DNA from: Bradyrhizobium sp. AUGA SZCCT0176
GTDB taxonomy: Bacteria > Pseudomonadota > Alphaproteobacteria > Rhizobiales > Xanthobacteraceae
Assembly: GCF_018130145.1 (NCBI RefSeq)
Contig: NZ_JAFCMB010000001.1
Span: 1,016,693-1,080,692 of the forward strand
Reading direction: 5' to 3'
DNA: 64,000 bases
Position numbers and translations under genes: made by a program
Notes under the pieces: generated by a model
The model's input: the letters and a program-made list of their open reading frames with translations, nothing else
Told to the model about the DNA's origin: nothing
Databases searched by the model: none
Shown here: piece by piece, positions 33,527 through 39,888 of the stretch
How positions within the stretch are numbered: the first letter of the stretch is position 1
Layout of the letters: the number at the start of each line of letters is the position of its first letter

Positions 33527-33724
33527 CTATAGGCCGTCGCTATCGTTCGCGATAATTGATGAAAACTCGTCAATCGAATAGCGCTTGATGCCGTCGCTAA
33601 TAGTAACGTCGGCGAGCTTGCGGACGACCTGCCATTCGACCGCTTTGGCAAATGCTTCTTTCGCGGTTTCGGCAGTCGCGGAAACGAGATGATCGTCAAC
33701 GTCGGCAAACACTGTAAATGGCAT
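33527..33724 (-). CDS. Small hypothetical protein
   Basis: 65 residues: MPFTVFADVDDHLVSATAET, then AKEAFAKAVEWQVVRKLADV and IKRYSIDEFSSIIANDSDGL. Beta-alpha pattern somewhat like DUF6894 proteins (F-x-V ... A.EA...A), though not close enough to assign. Confidence 0.6.
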   Translation of the reverse strand: MPFTVFADVDDHLVSATAETAKEAFAKAVEWQVVRKLADVTISDGIKRYSIDEFSSIIANDSDGL

Positions 33725-33773
33725 GGGGCAGTGATTCCGAATCGAAACTCCAGCGCCTTCAATGAAATGAAAC

Positions 33774-33804
33774 CCCCGTCCGGGGGGCTGACGCGGACGG
33801 GGGC
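33774..33804. repeat. CCCCCGTCC hairpin repeat, copy 3
   Basis: CCCCCGTCC-N13-GGACGGGGG, a perfect nine-base stem between small genes. Related to 17549 and 18810. Confidence 0.6.
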
Positions 33805-33930
33805 ATTCCAAAGCGCTCCCGGCGGCGGTTTGGTGAGCGCCAACCGAAAACCTAACAGCGGAGTTCATTGCCGGAAAGGAGATTCGGGAAAACTTGGTAT
33901 TTGCGCTTGAGTGCGGCGCTCCGATGGAAA

Positions 33931-34134
33931 CTAAAATGTTTCGCGTCTCTCCGCCGGGCTTCCTCCACGGTTCTCCAACGCTTTCTCGATGGTGAATTCG
34001 GCATCCGATACCGCGTCGGCCCGTGTAAGTGCGATACCAGTTTGCATCCTGGTTGCGTCGAGAAAGACGATCCATTTCCAGCAAAATGGATTTGTCGAAT
34101 GAACGATTTCAAACTGAACAGCTTTGTATTCCAT
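33931..34134 (-). CDS. Small hypothetical protein
   Basis: 67 residues: MEYKAVQFEIVHSTNPFCWK, WIVFLDATRMQTGIALTRAD and AEFTIEKALENRGGSP. The 'NP..WKW.V.LD..R..TG...TR..A...A...I.KAL' pattern is one I know from Bradyrhizobium genomes, without function. It is nine bases downstream of a membrane microprotein gene on the same strand. Confidence 0.65.
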   Translation of the reverse strand: MEYKAVQFEIVHSTNPFCWKWIVFLDATRMQTGIALTRADAVSDAEFTIEKALENRGGSPAERRETF

Positions 34135-34143
34135 GGCCGCATC

Positions 34144-34236
34144 TCAAATCGCGACCACAGCCGCTGTTGCAGTTACGGCATGAGTCACGATTGCAAAGGC
34201 AAGTCCGATCAGTTTCAACCCGTTAGTGTCCGCCAT
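34144..34236 (-). CDS. Single-helix membrane microprotein, 30 residues
   Basis: MADTNGLKLIGLAFAIVTHA then VTATAAVVAI. Seven polar residues, then one helix. Ribosome-site candidate GGTGGATCAAA. Followed nine bases later by the gene at 33931, so likely co-transcribed. Confidence 0.6.
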   Translation of the reverse strand: MADTNGLKLIGLAFAIVTHAVTATAAVVAI

Positions 34237-34288
34237 TTTGATCCACCATGATTTACATAATAAGTCGTGTAGTTTCGGGTCAGGCCCT

Positions 34289-34417
34289 TTATCCACAAGC
34301 GTATCGAAGCGATAGGCTGATACCGGCAGCCATGAGACTTGCGATCGCGCCCAGCGTCCACTCGGGTCGAGCGCTTCGAGCAGCTAGGCGGATCAAACCC
34401 ATTGCGAAGTTTGCCAT
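34289..34417 (-). CDS. Single-helix membrane microprotein, 42 residues
   Basis: MANFAMGLIRLAARSARPEW then TLGAIASLMAAGISLSLRYA. An amphipathic basic N-terminal helix is followed by one transmembrane helix. AAGGAGG directly abuts the first ATG, so the real start may be the second ATG 15 bases on. Confidence 0.55.
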   Translation of the reverse strand: MANFAMGLIRLAARSARPEWTLGAIASLMAAGISLSLRYACG

Positions 34418-34423
34418 CCTCCT

Positions 34424-34657
34424 TCACCAACTCTCAGAACCTAAGCGAGCTAGATAGGAAAGGCCGCAGCACGTCAGTTCTTCTGGATCGCTTTCACCTG
34501 CTTGCCATTTTCCGCTTAGGTACCTCTCAAGCGAGCAACGACGCGAATCGGCAGCATCGACATCGTCGTGCGTCGCCAAGTGCAAGTTCCACGCTCGCTG
34601 CACGGCAACCTTCAGCGGAAAATCGTCGTCCATCTTTTCCAAGATGCGTTCTGACAT
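34424..34657 (-). CDS. Small hypothetical protein
   Basis: 77 residues: MSERILEKMDDDFPLKVAVQ, RAWNLHLATHDDVDAADSRR and LERYLSGKWQAGESDPEELT. The 'AWNLH.A.HD....D.RR..LERYL...W.AG..D..EL...GL..L' pattern is common in Bradyrhizobium; role unknown. Upstream lies a copy of the GGGAAAAAGTGGCAAC motif (34677-34698). Confidence 0.65.
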   Translation of the reverse strand: MSERILEKMDDDFPLKVAVQRAWNLHLATHDDVDAADSRRCSLERYLSGKWQAGESDPEELTCCGLSYLARLGSESW

Positions 34658-34744
34658 TCCAATTCATTTGCCTTGAAAAGGTTGCCACTTTTTCCCGATG
34701 CATGAGATTGGGTGGAGTCGATGTCGGTGACGGTAGCGACTTAA

Positions 34745-34795
34745 AAAAACGGCCCCAGCGCATAAGGGGGGATACCGCGCGCTGAGGCCGTGAAG
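34745..34795 (+). repeat. GGCCCCAG hairpin repeat, copy 6, long form
   Basis: AACGGCCCCAGCGCATAAGG, GCGCGCTGAGGCCGTGAAGG, then GTCTAAAATCC and TCTAACTCGGAGCGGTTGCC. Same order as at 18591-18680, indicating a repeat of about 90 bases whose stem is only part of it. Confidence 0.6.
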
Positions 34796-34996
34796 GCACG
34801 ATGTCTAAAATCCATTAGACGGGGATTCTAACTCGGAGCGGTTGCCACTTGTTCCCCCTCGATCGTGCGCAAAAGAAGAAAGTGCCCCAGCTGCGGGGCG
34901 CCGCCAACTGCGGTACTCCAGAATAGTTCGGAATGATTAAAACGGGTTGCGGTAACTTGGCAAACCTGCTGGCAACCGCCATTGCCATGCGGTATG

Positions 34997-35033
34997 GCGG
35001 CCCTAGTGCATCCCCAGGCGCGCTGGGGCCGCC
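34997..35033 (+). repeat. GGCCCCAG hairpin repeat, copy 7
   Basis: GGCGGCCCTAG-TGCATCCCCAGGCG-CGCTGGGGCCGCC; slightly imperfect stem. Confidence 0.55.
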
Positions 35034-35121
35034 TATCCGCGGCTAATTCGAGACGCAGGGCGCCGTTCCAAATGGACGGATTTTCCGCTTTTTCCCGACT
35101 CGGTTGTAGTGGAGTAAGTCG

Positions 35122-35346
35122 ATGGGCAGGCGTTGGACTGACGAAGATATTCGGGACCTCCAACAGCTTGCGCAGCGATACCCTGTTCCGAGAATTGCGG
35201 AGATTATGGATCGAACGGTGGGCGGTGTTGTTTTCAAGGCCCATAAACTGAAGGTCTCGCTCAGGAGCCGCCATCAGGACAATGCGAGAATTTCGTGTGT
35301 CGATCCAAGAACCGCGGGCTTTGAGAATTGGCCACCTGAGAGTTAG
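35122..35346 (+). CDS. SANT/GcrA-like mini DNA-binding protein (copy 3 of 6)
   Basis: 74 residues: MGRRWTDEDIRDLQQLAQRY, PVPRIAEIMDRTVGGVVFKA, HKLKVSL, then a polar tail. Nearly the same core as 7369 (WTDED...L...A.+YPV..IA...DR....V..KAH.L..SL), with few shared third-base positions, so the two diverged under selection. Ribosome site GGAGTAAGTCG. A CTTTTTCCCGACT motif copy lies at 35087, just upstream. Confidence 0.75.
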   Translation: MGRRWTDEDIRDLQQLAQRYPVPRIAEIMDRTVGGVVFKAHKLKVSLRSRHQDNARISCVDPRTAGFENWPPES

Positions 35347-35667
35347 CTGGGGTAGCAACCTTCCCAAATGAAAGGCGGAACTGCGTTGCGTACTGGCGCT
35401 GGGGCCGTTTGCGTGATCGCAAGCCACTCGATCTGTACCCCGTGCCGATGGTGCGCAGGCGGGTCATACTCTTTGGGTCGGAATGTCGCCACCTTACGCG
35501 CCTCCTGCCATAGCTCGATCGCGGACCGCGTCGTGACCACCATCCGGCGGGCGGGCGTCCTGCGCGACACTTTCGAAGCCAAAACCGAGTAGAAATCCAG
35601 AGGCCGAATAGTGCCAAGCCCGCCGGTCCAGGTCGGCCGGTTTTTCTTTGCCCGCGAAAACGGCGCC

Positions 35668-35781
35668 TTATACGAGGCTGACAACGGCGAGAGCAAGTTC
35701 GGGGCCGAATTCGCTCGATGCCAGCGCGATCAATATTCCGGCACAGATGGCCAAAATAGCGGTGATTTTAAGAGTAAACAT
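35668..35781 (-). CDS. 37-residue membrane microprotein (twin of 37092)
   Basis: MFTLKITAILAICAGILIAL then ASSEFGPELALAVVSLV. The twin at 37092 differs in ten positions, mostly conservative (I/V, E/D, A/V). Both have the same ribosome-site context (CAGGG[GT]GATTTTCAAA or similar before ATG) and the same length. Conservation of the protein against changing codons is good evidence that it is translated. One helix with a glutamate/aspartate in the second half. Confidence 0.7.
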   Translation of the reverse strand: MFTLKITAILAICAGILIALASSEFGPELALAVVSLV

Positions 35782-35943
35782 TTTGAAAATCACCCTGTCA
35801 TTGGGGCGAGACCATTCCCGCCGCCAGTAACCGGGGAAATACGCGGGGATCAGGTTGGCGTATGTGATTTTTAGCACATGGCTCTGCACGGATTTGAACC
35901 CTGCACGCAGTTGGAACGACGTTCCCGGTCTACGCATCGGTCT

Positions 35944-36111
35944 TTAGCGAGGTCTCGCCCGGGCCCGTACAATACTCAGACGACCTCTAATCGCAGAGAC
36001 CGAACGTCTCATGGCCACCGCTATCGAAAGATAAGATCTGCCGCGGTCTCGTAATTCAAGCAGCCGGCGATCATCTAGCTCCGTCCAAGGCCTGTTCCTA
36101 CTTCCAACCAT
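35944..36111 (-). CDS. SANT/GcrA-like mini DNA-binding protein (copy 4 of 6)
   Basis: 55 residues from the ATG at 36111: MVGSRNRPWTELDDRRLLEL, RDRGRSYLSIAVAMRRSVSA, IRGRLSIVRARARPR. It belongs to the DDRRLLELR subgroup with 42440 and 63657. The frame is open upstream to 36252, but that part does not resemble the family. Confidence 0.7.
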   Translation of the reverse strand: MVGSRNRPWTELDDRRLLELRDRGRSYLSIAVAMRRSVSAIRGRLSIVRARARPR

Positions 36112-36225
36112 CGCAAGGTTCACAGCGTCAGGGGCGTATACGACATAGGTTAATTCAAGACGCTGGGCGCTGTCCAAACGGAGGCAAGCCTCGGAACGAA
36201 TTCCTGGGTCGGGGTCTTGCCTTGC

Positions 36226-36465
36226 ATGGGTCAATATCATTTCGACATTCAAATAGGGGACGCGCCGCGGTCCGTTGATGAGGAAGGCGAGCGCTTCCCC
36301 GACCTCGATGTCGCTCGTGTGGAAGCCGGCTTGGCACTTTGCAACTTAGGGTGGGATTTGATGCAGTCTGGTCAGACGGTATCGGACATCACGATCTGGG
36401 TCAGAGACGAACTTGGCGAGGTATTGCATGCCAAGCTGGAGTTTCGAATAAGCCGGCTGAATTGA
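36226..36465 (+). CDS. DUF6894-family protein
   Basis: 79 residues from the ATG at 36226: MGQYHFDIQIGDAPRSVDEE, GERFPDLDVARVEAGLALCN, VRDELGEVLHAKLEFRISRL. Full-length, with the Y-H-F motif. The truncated copy at 29190 is nearly the same in DNA. The ribosome site is weak. Function unknown. Confidence 0.8.
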   Translation: MGQYHFDIQIGDAPRSVDEEGERFPDLDVARVEAGLALCNLGWDLMQSGQTVSDITIWVRDELGEVLHAKLEFRISRLN

Positions 36466-36474
36466 ACTAACCAC

Positions 36475-36684
36475 TCATGGCGCTGGGGCGATTGGCACTT
36501 TGCCGAGATCGTTTCCTTCATCGTCCACTACGACAAGGCAACGAGGCGTTTCGCCGACTTCAACAGCCATCGCATTCGCAATTTGGTGCGCCTTGGCGAT
36601 TGCATCCTCGTTATCTTTACAATTGAGGCCCCGCGGGTCAGGAATCCGATGTCCATTCGCTAATTCAAAACGATAGTGCGGCAT
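36475..36684 (-). CDS. DUF6894-like protein
   Basis: 69 residues: MPHYRFELANGHRIPDPRGL, AIAKAHQIANAMAVEVGETP and RCLVVVDDEGNDLGKVPIAP. The H-Y-x-F start, the D-x-x-G-x-x-C/L, the A-helix and the C-terminal V.D..G.....V strands fit the DUF6894 plan. It converges with the gene at 36226 (nine bases apart). A remnant of the same pair is at 29190-29515. Confidence 0.75.
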   Translation of the reverse strand: MPHYRFELANGHRIPDPRGLNCKDNEDAIAKAHQIANAMAVEVGETPRCLVVVDDEGNDLGKVPIAPAP

Positions 36685-36765
36685 TGAGGGTAAATACCCC
36701 AATATGCGGTTCGTTCCCCAGGGGGACCTCGTCTGTGCCGATGGTGCGAGGCGGGGCAACTTCAT

Positions 36766-36918
36766 TTAGCGGTGCCGCGCTTCGGCTTCCTGCGCCATCT
36801 TGGCCCAGTCTCCGGCCAGCTTCAGCCAGCGTTCTTGATCGAGCGGGTTTATCGCGCGATCGGCCTGATCGCGGCATTCATCAGCTAGCTTGCGAAATCT
36901 GGCGGCATCGTCGGACAT
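36766..36918 (-). CDS. Small helical protein, 'AxxCRxxA...W' family (copy 2)
   Basis: 50 residues: MSDDAARFRKLADECRDQAD, RAINPLDQERWLKLAGDWAK, MAQEAEARHR. Relative of 20120. Two helices joined at NPLDQE; the W..LA..W..[LM]A signature is typical for this small rhizobial family. Function unknown. Confidence 0.7.
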   Translation of the reverse strand: MSDDAARFRKLADECRDQADRAINPLDQERWLKLAGDWAKMAQEAEARHR

Positions 36919-37091
36919 GTTGGTGAGGATACAGGAGAGTGGAGAGCAATCTCACCTCTGCCAGATCGGGGTACTCCCAACTAGTTCGGAGGGGCAACCG
37001 ACTTGCGGTAACAATGCCCTGCGTTTTTCGAAACGCACCAACCCCACTAGCCCCGCCGGGTGAAGGCTGGGCTTTTTCTTTGTTGCCGTAC

Positions 37092-37205
37092 TTATACGAG
37101 GCTGACAACGGCGAGGACTAGTTCCGGGCCGAAATCGCTCGATGCCAGCGCGATCAATGTTCCGGCACAGACGGCTAAAATGGCGGTGACTGTGAGAGCA
37201 ATCAT
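37092..37205 (-). CDS. 37-residue membrane microprotein (twin of 35668)
   Basis: MIALTVTAILAVCAGTLIAL then ASSDFGPELVLAVVSLV. See 35668. The minus strand upstream reads CAGGGGATTTCAAA-ATG, nearly the same as in the twin. The flanking sequence differs after this point. Confidence 0.7.
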   Translation of the reverse strand: MIALTVTAILAVCAGTLIALASSDFGPELVLAVVSLV

Positions 37206-37427
37206 TTTGAAATCCCCTGTTGTCAGCGACGAGGAGACTGCTCCGGCTTCGTTTCCGGACGACTGCGTGGAGGAAGGCAATCGGTTTCGTTCACCGAGAC
37301 GTTATCTTCCGTAGGAATGTCGAAATGAGCCGACCGCTAAGGGAGCGGAACGATTCCTGACCGGATCGCTTAGTTGGTGCACGACCGAATGATGCAACGT
37401 CCCCCCCGCGCTTCATTCGAGGAAATG

Positions 37428-37475
37428 TCGGCCCCAGTGTTCGCCCACCGCGCGGCGCTGGGGCCGTTTCTTTGG
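37428..37475 (+). repeat. GGCCCCAG hairpin repeat, copy 8
   Basis: CGGCCCCAG-TG...GCGCTGGGGCCG followed by TTTCTTT. Confidence 0.65.
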
Positions 37476-37491
37476 AACTCCTTAAGCGTCC

Positions 37492-37625
37492 CAAGAATCG
37501 ATTCTGGCGCTCCCGGTATGCCCCTAACCTCCAACCGGGAGAAACCCCCACGGGGTTGGCGGCCTTGGTGCAGCGTGGCGTTCTCCGCGCCGGGGCCGTT
37601 TGTGCCGATGGTGCGCAGGCGGCAT
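37492..37625 (+). repeat. Dispersed repeat A, copy 3
   Basis: GAATCGATTCTGGCGCTCCC, AACCGGGAGAAACCCCC, GGGGTTGGCGGCCTTGG, GCGCCGGGGCCGTTTG, then CCGATGGTGCGCAGGCGG. The last block also occurs alone near 8278, 35447, 36738 and 38015. Confidence 0.65.
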
Positions 37626-37753
37626 TATTATGTCGGGACGCATGCGGGATAAGTAGGCAAGCATGCGGGAAAGGCGGTCGACTATACCGACCGGATCGTT
37701 ACTCTGTCAGCAGCCCTCACGCGGGCTAGAGAAGCGATGCTACCTCGACTTAG

Positions 37754-37778
37754 CCCCGCCCTAACCGGCGGGGTTTTT
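37754..37778 (+). terminator. Rho-independent terminator
   Basis: CCCCGCC-CTAACC-GGCGGGG followed by TTTTT. Confidence 0.75.
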
Positions 37779-37921
37779 CGATCTCCGGCAAGCTACCAAC
37801 TCAGTAGTTCTTCTGATAAAAATTCGGGAAAAACTGGCAACGGCGGGATTTTTCGTCAAGCGCCGCAATTGTTTTGATTTAGGTCAAGAATCCCTGGGTT
37901 TCTCACGATCAGCGTTCCGGT

Positions 37922-38011
37922 ATGAACCGGCGCATCGATTGGCTCGGTATCGCAGGATATAGCTCGCTGGCCCTAGCCGCGCTGGCTCTCATTACCCTTC
38001 TATTGTCTTAG
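37922..38011 (+). CDS. Single-helix membrane microprotein, 29 residues
   Basis: MNRRIDWLGIAGYSSLALAA then LALITLLLS. Basic N-terminus and one helix. Its 3' end overlaps the end of the gene on the other strand at 37992 by 20 bases. Confidence 0.45.
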   Translation: MNRRIDWLGIAGYSSLALAALALITLLLS

Positions 38012-38162
38012 GGCCGATGGTGCGGACAGGATATTCGAACGCCACGCCCTCAGGATCGTGATCTCGAAACCAAGCCTCGGCTGCGGCCTCGCTGGCGAAT
38101 ATTTGTAGATGGTCGAGGTCTCCCACCTGTCTGCTCGTATCGACGTAGACCCAGACATTCAT
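37992..38162 (-). CDS. Small hypothetical protein, 56 residues
   Basis: MNVWVYVDTSRQVGDLDHLQ, IFASEAAAEAWFRDHDPEGV, AFEYPVRTIGPKTIEG. The pattern V-W-V-Y-V-D-T-x-x-[QK]-V-G-D...H..[IV]FA....A..WF...DPEGVAFEY is a small beta-alpha-beta protein that I know from several Bradyrhizobium genomes. Ribosome site AAGGATGCCTTCTC. Confidence 0.7.
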   Translation of the reverse strand: MNVWVYVDTSRQVGDLDHLQIFASEAAAEAWFRDHDPEGVAFEYPVRTIGPKTIEG

Positions 38163-38210
38163 GAGAAGGCATCCTTAGCGCGATTCATCGCTACGGAGCG
38201 TTACAAAGAA

Positions 38211-38245
38211 CGGCCCCAGCACGCGGCGGGTGTACTGGAGCCGTC
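38211..38245 (+). repeat. GGCCCCAG hairpin repeat, copy 9 (degenerate)
   Basis: CGGCCCCAGCACGCGGCGGG followed by TGTACTGGAGCCG; the second arm has changes. Confidence 0.5.
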
Positions 38246-38311
38246 ACTTGGAGTTGCCCGCCGGCCCACGGGGGCGAAGACCGGAAGGCGTAGAGTCCGA
38301 CTCGGCGCACG

Positions 38312-38487
38312 CTAAAAGGTTCCTGAAAGAACAAAGCGGCGGCACTTGGTCACGATATTCCGCCGATCGAGTTCGGCAACGAGCTTGTTGAACGATCCTA
38401 GCTCCAAATAGAGACGAAAAATGGTCCGAACAGTCTCAGCCTCCAATTTGCTGATGACTAGCTTCTTATTCCTGGCATCGTAGCCGA
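38312..38487 (-). pseudogene. Serine recombinase, internal fragment
   Basis: LGYDARNKKLVISKLEAETV, RTIFRLYLELGSFNKLVAEL and DRRNIVTKCRRF are the middle 'Recombinase' domain of a large serine recombinase (the usual form is LGY......L..N..EA..VR.IF..YLE.GS...L...L...G..TK). The catalytic and DNA-binding ends are missing. It could come from the same family as the stub at 11284. Confidence 0.7.
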
Positions 38488-38778
38488 GTGAGTGGGGCGC
38501 GGACGTACGGGCCCAAGCCGATGCCGGGACCGGACGAAGGTAATTACCCGCTGCCTGAAGGACTACGGAAGGAACGAAAAAGCCCGCTCAATAAGGATAC
38601 GGGACGGCGCTCGAAGACTTAGTTTGGATAACGCTGCCAATGTTCGTGATACACTGCATGAATACGCAGCATCAAAACATGTTCGAGTGGATGCATCAGC
38701 AGATCAAACGTTCACGCCTATAACTCTGCTAGGGGCGGTGGCACGAGATTGGCCGCGCAGAGTTCTTCTTTCGGCGAA
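38488..38778. other. Intergenic region
   Basis: No gene supported. A frame on the plus strand is open but looks random. Confidence 0.45.
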
Positions 38779-38805
38779 GAAAAAGCCCGCATCGCTGCGG
38801 GCTTC
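38779..38805 (-). terminator. Terminator of the secreted Gly/Tyr-rich protein gene
   Basis: Minus strand AAGCCCGC-AGCGAT-GCGGGCTT followed by TTTCTTC, directly after the stop at 38812. Confidence 0.75.
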
Positions 38806-38811
38806 TTATTT

Positions 38812-39135
38812 CTAGTACCAGCCCGGGCCACCGCCGAACCCGAACGAAACGCTCGGGCCACCATAACCATAGCCTCTGCCATAGTACGGTCCGCCGCCGT
38901 ATCCGCCACCATAGTAGGGACGGGGGGCGTAATAGCCGTAGCTGTTGCCGTAATACGGACGATAGGCACGATGCCCGTAGTGACGATGATGCCGACGCTG
39001 AGAACTGATGTCGGTAGACGGCTGCGTTACGACGGTTGACGCTTTCGCCTTCGCCGTATTGTCCGCAGCATTTGCGGCAGAACCGGCGAGCACCGCTGCT
39101 GCACCGACGGCAAATATGATAGCTAACTTATTCAT
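38812..39135 (-). CDS. Secreted Gly/Tyr/His-rich protein
   Basis: 107 residues. A clear signal peptide (MNKLAIIFAVGAAAVLAGSA) ends at ANA-AD. A short Lys/Thr part is followed by RRHHRHYGHRAYRPYYG and then glycine/tyrosine repeats (PYYGGGYGGGPYYGRGYGYG). Such proteins are small, disordered and exported; binding of metal or polysaccharide is only a guess. The gene has its own terminator at 38779. Confidence 0.75.
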   Translation of the reverse strand: MNKLAIIFAVGAAAVLAGSAANAADNTAKAKASTVVTQPSTDISSQRRHHRHYGHRAYRPYYGNSYGYYAPRPYYGGGYGGGPYYGRGYGYGGPSVSFGFGGGPGWY

Positions 39136-39309
39136 TTGAACACTCCAGTTACATGTGGAGTGCTAATTGATGCGCATATCTTACGTTCCGATGTGCGACA
39201 TTAAATTGGCGTAAGTTATTGAACAGCCGTTCATATTCACGTCCAACCGGCCCATTATTACTCTACTGGCATAGTTTTCGGAATCTCACGAGTTCCGGGC
39301 CAGGCGACG

Positions 39310-39423
39310 TCAGTTGAGCCGGTAAAGGGAATAGTTGAGAAGGGAAGCGAAGGCGACCCAACCCGCATAGGGAATAAACAAGGCAGCGGCCACTCGATTC
39401 TCATGCCATTGCACCCAGATAAA
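39310..39423 (-). pseudogene. TspO/MBR-family C-terminal fragment
   Basis: The minus strand reads RVAAALFIPYAGWVAFASLL then NYSLYRLN-stop, the last helix of a tryptophan-rich TspO (usual form: A..L..PY..W..FA..LN....RLN). Sequence before WVQWHEN does not continue the family, so four helices are lost. TspO binds tetrapyrroles in relatives. Confidence 0.6.
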
Positions 39424-39553
39424 ACTTGACCGCCACGATGGGATCATGCGGTAGCCTAGCAGGGAACAAACGCGGCGGTTCGAGAACGTTTCCCCGACCT
39501 AGGACGCCGCACCTCTTTCATCTCTTCTAACGCGCGATTGCCCCTCAGGCACA
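39424..39553. other. Intergenic region
   Basis: Nothing recognised apart from the promoter that follows at 39554. Confidence 0.4.
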
Positions 39554-39578
39554 GGAACGAAGGACAGTTTTGCTCGTT
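39554..39578 (+). promoter_or_regulatory. EcfG-type promoter upstream of AI-2E transporter
   Basis: GGAAC-N16-CGTT, exact consensus. The nearest gene in this direction starts at 39889, so the leader would be about 300 bases. No other gene is evident between. Confidence 0.6.
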
Positions 39579-39888
39579 CAACCTGCGCTGCAACATCTCC
39601 CTGGTCTTTCAGGATATCGTGCATGCACTGTCGAGCGCCCCGATGACCATAGCCCACCGCAGAGAGTGCACTTTCTCAACTTTCTTGAATCAAGGCCGGC
39701 AATTGGCCCGCATGGCTCACAGTATTCATTGGAGTTCTTGCAACGGACGTATGGTCCATCAAACGACAACCGGCCCAGTAACGTCAGCCATCAAAGACAT
39801 TGTTCTGGCCGTCTCATCGGAAAAGTTCAGCGGGATAGAAGACGGTCCGAAGCCCGGACCAGTCTTCTGGCGTTAAACAGAGGTCAAG

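Larger units (their letters stand above)
37206..37921. other. Intergenic region rich in repeats
   Basis: No gene is supported. It holds a GGCCCCAG hairpin (37428), repeat A (37492), a terminator (37754) and a GGGAAAAACTGGCAAC motif (37827). Confidence 0.55.

Noticed and set aside
33337..33843. Minus-strand frame of 168 codons
   Set aside because: It covers hairpin repeats and the small gene at 33527 in another phase.
35875..35940. Possible tRNA 3' end on the minus strand (GGTTCAAATCCGTGCAGAGC)
   Set aside because: The T-loop-like stretch is there, but no matching 5' acceptor arm, anticodon arm or D arm can be found; at most an old att-type remnant.
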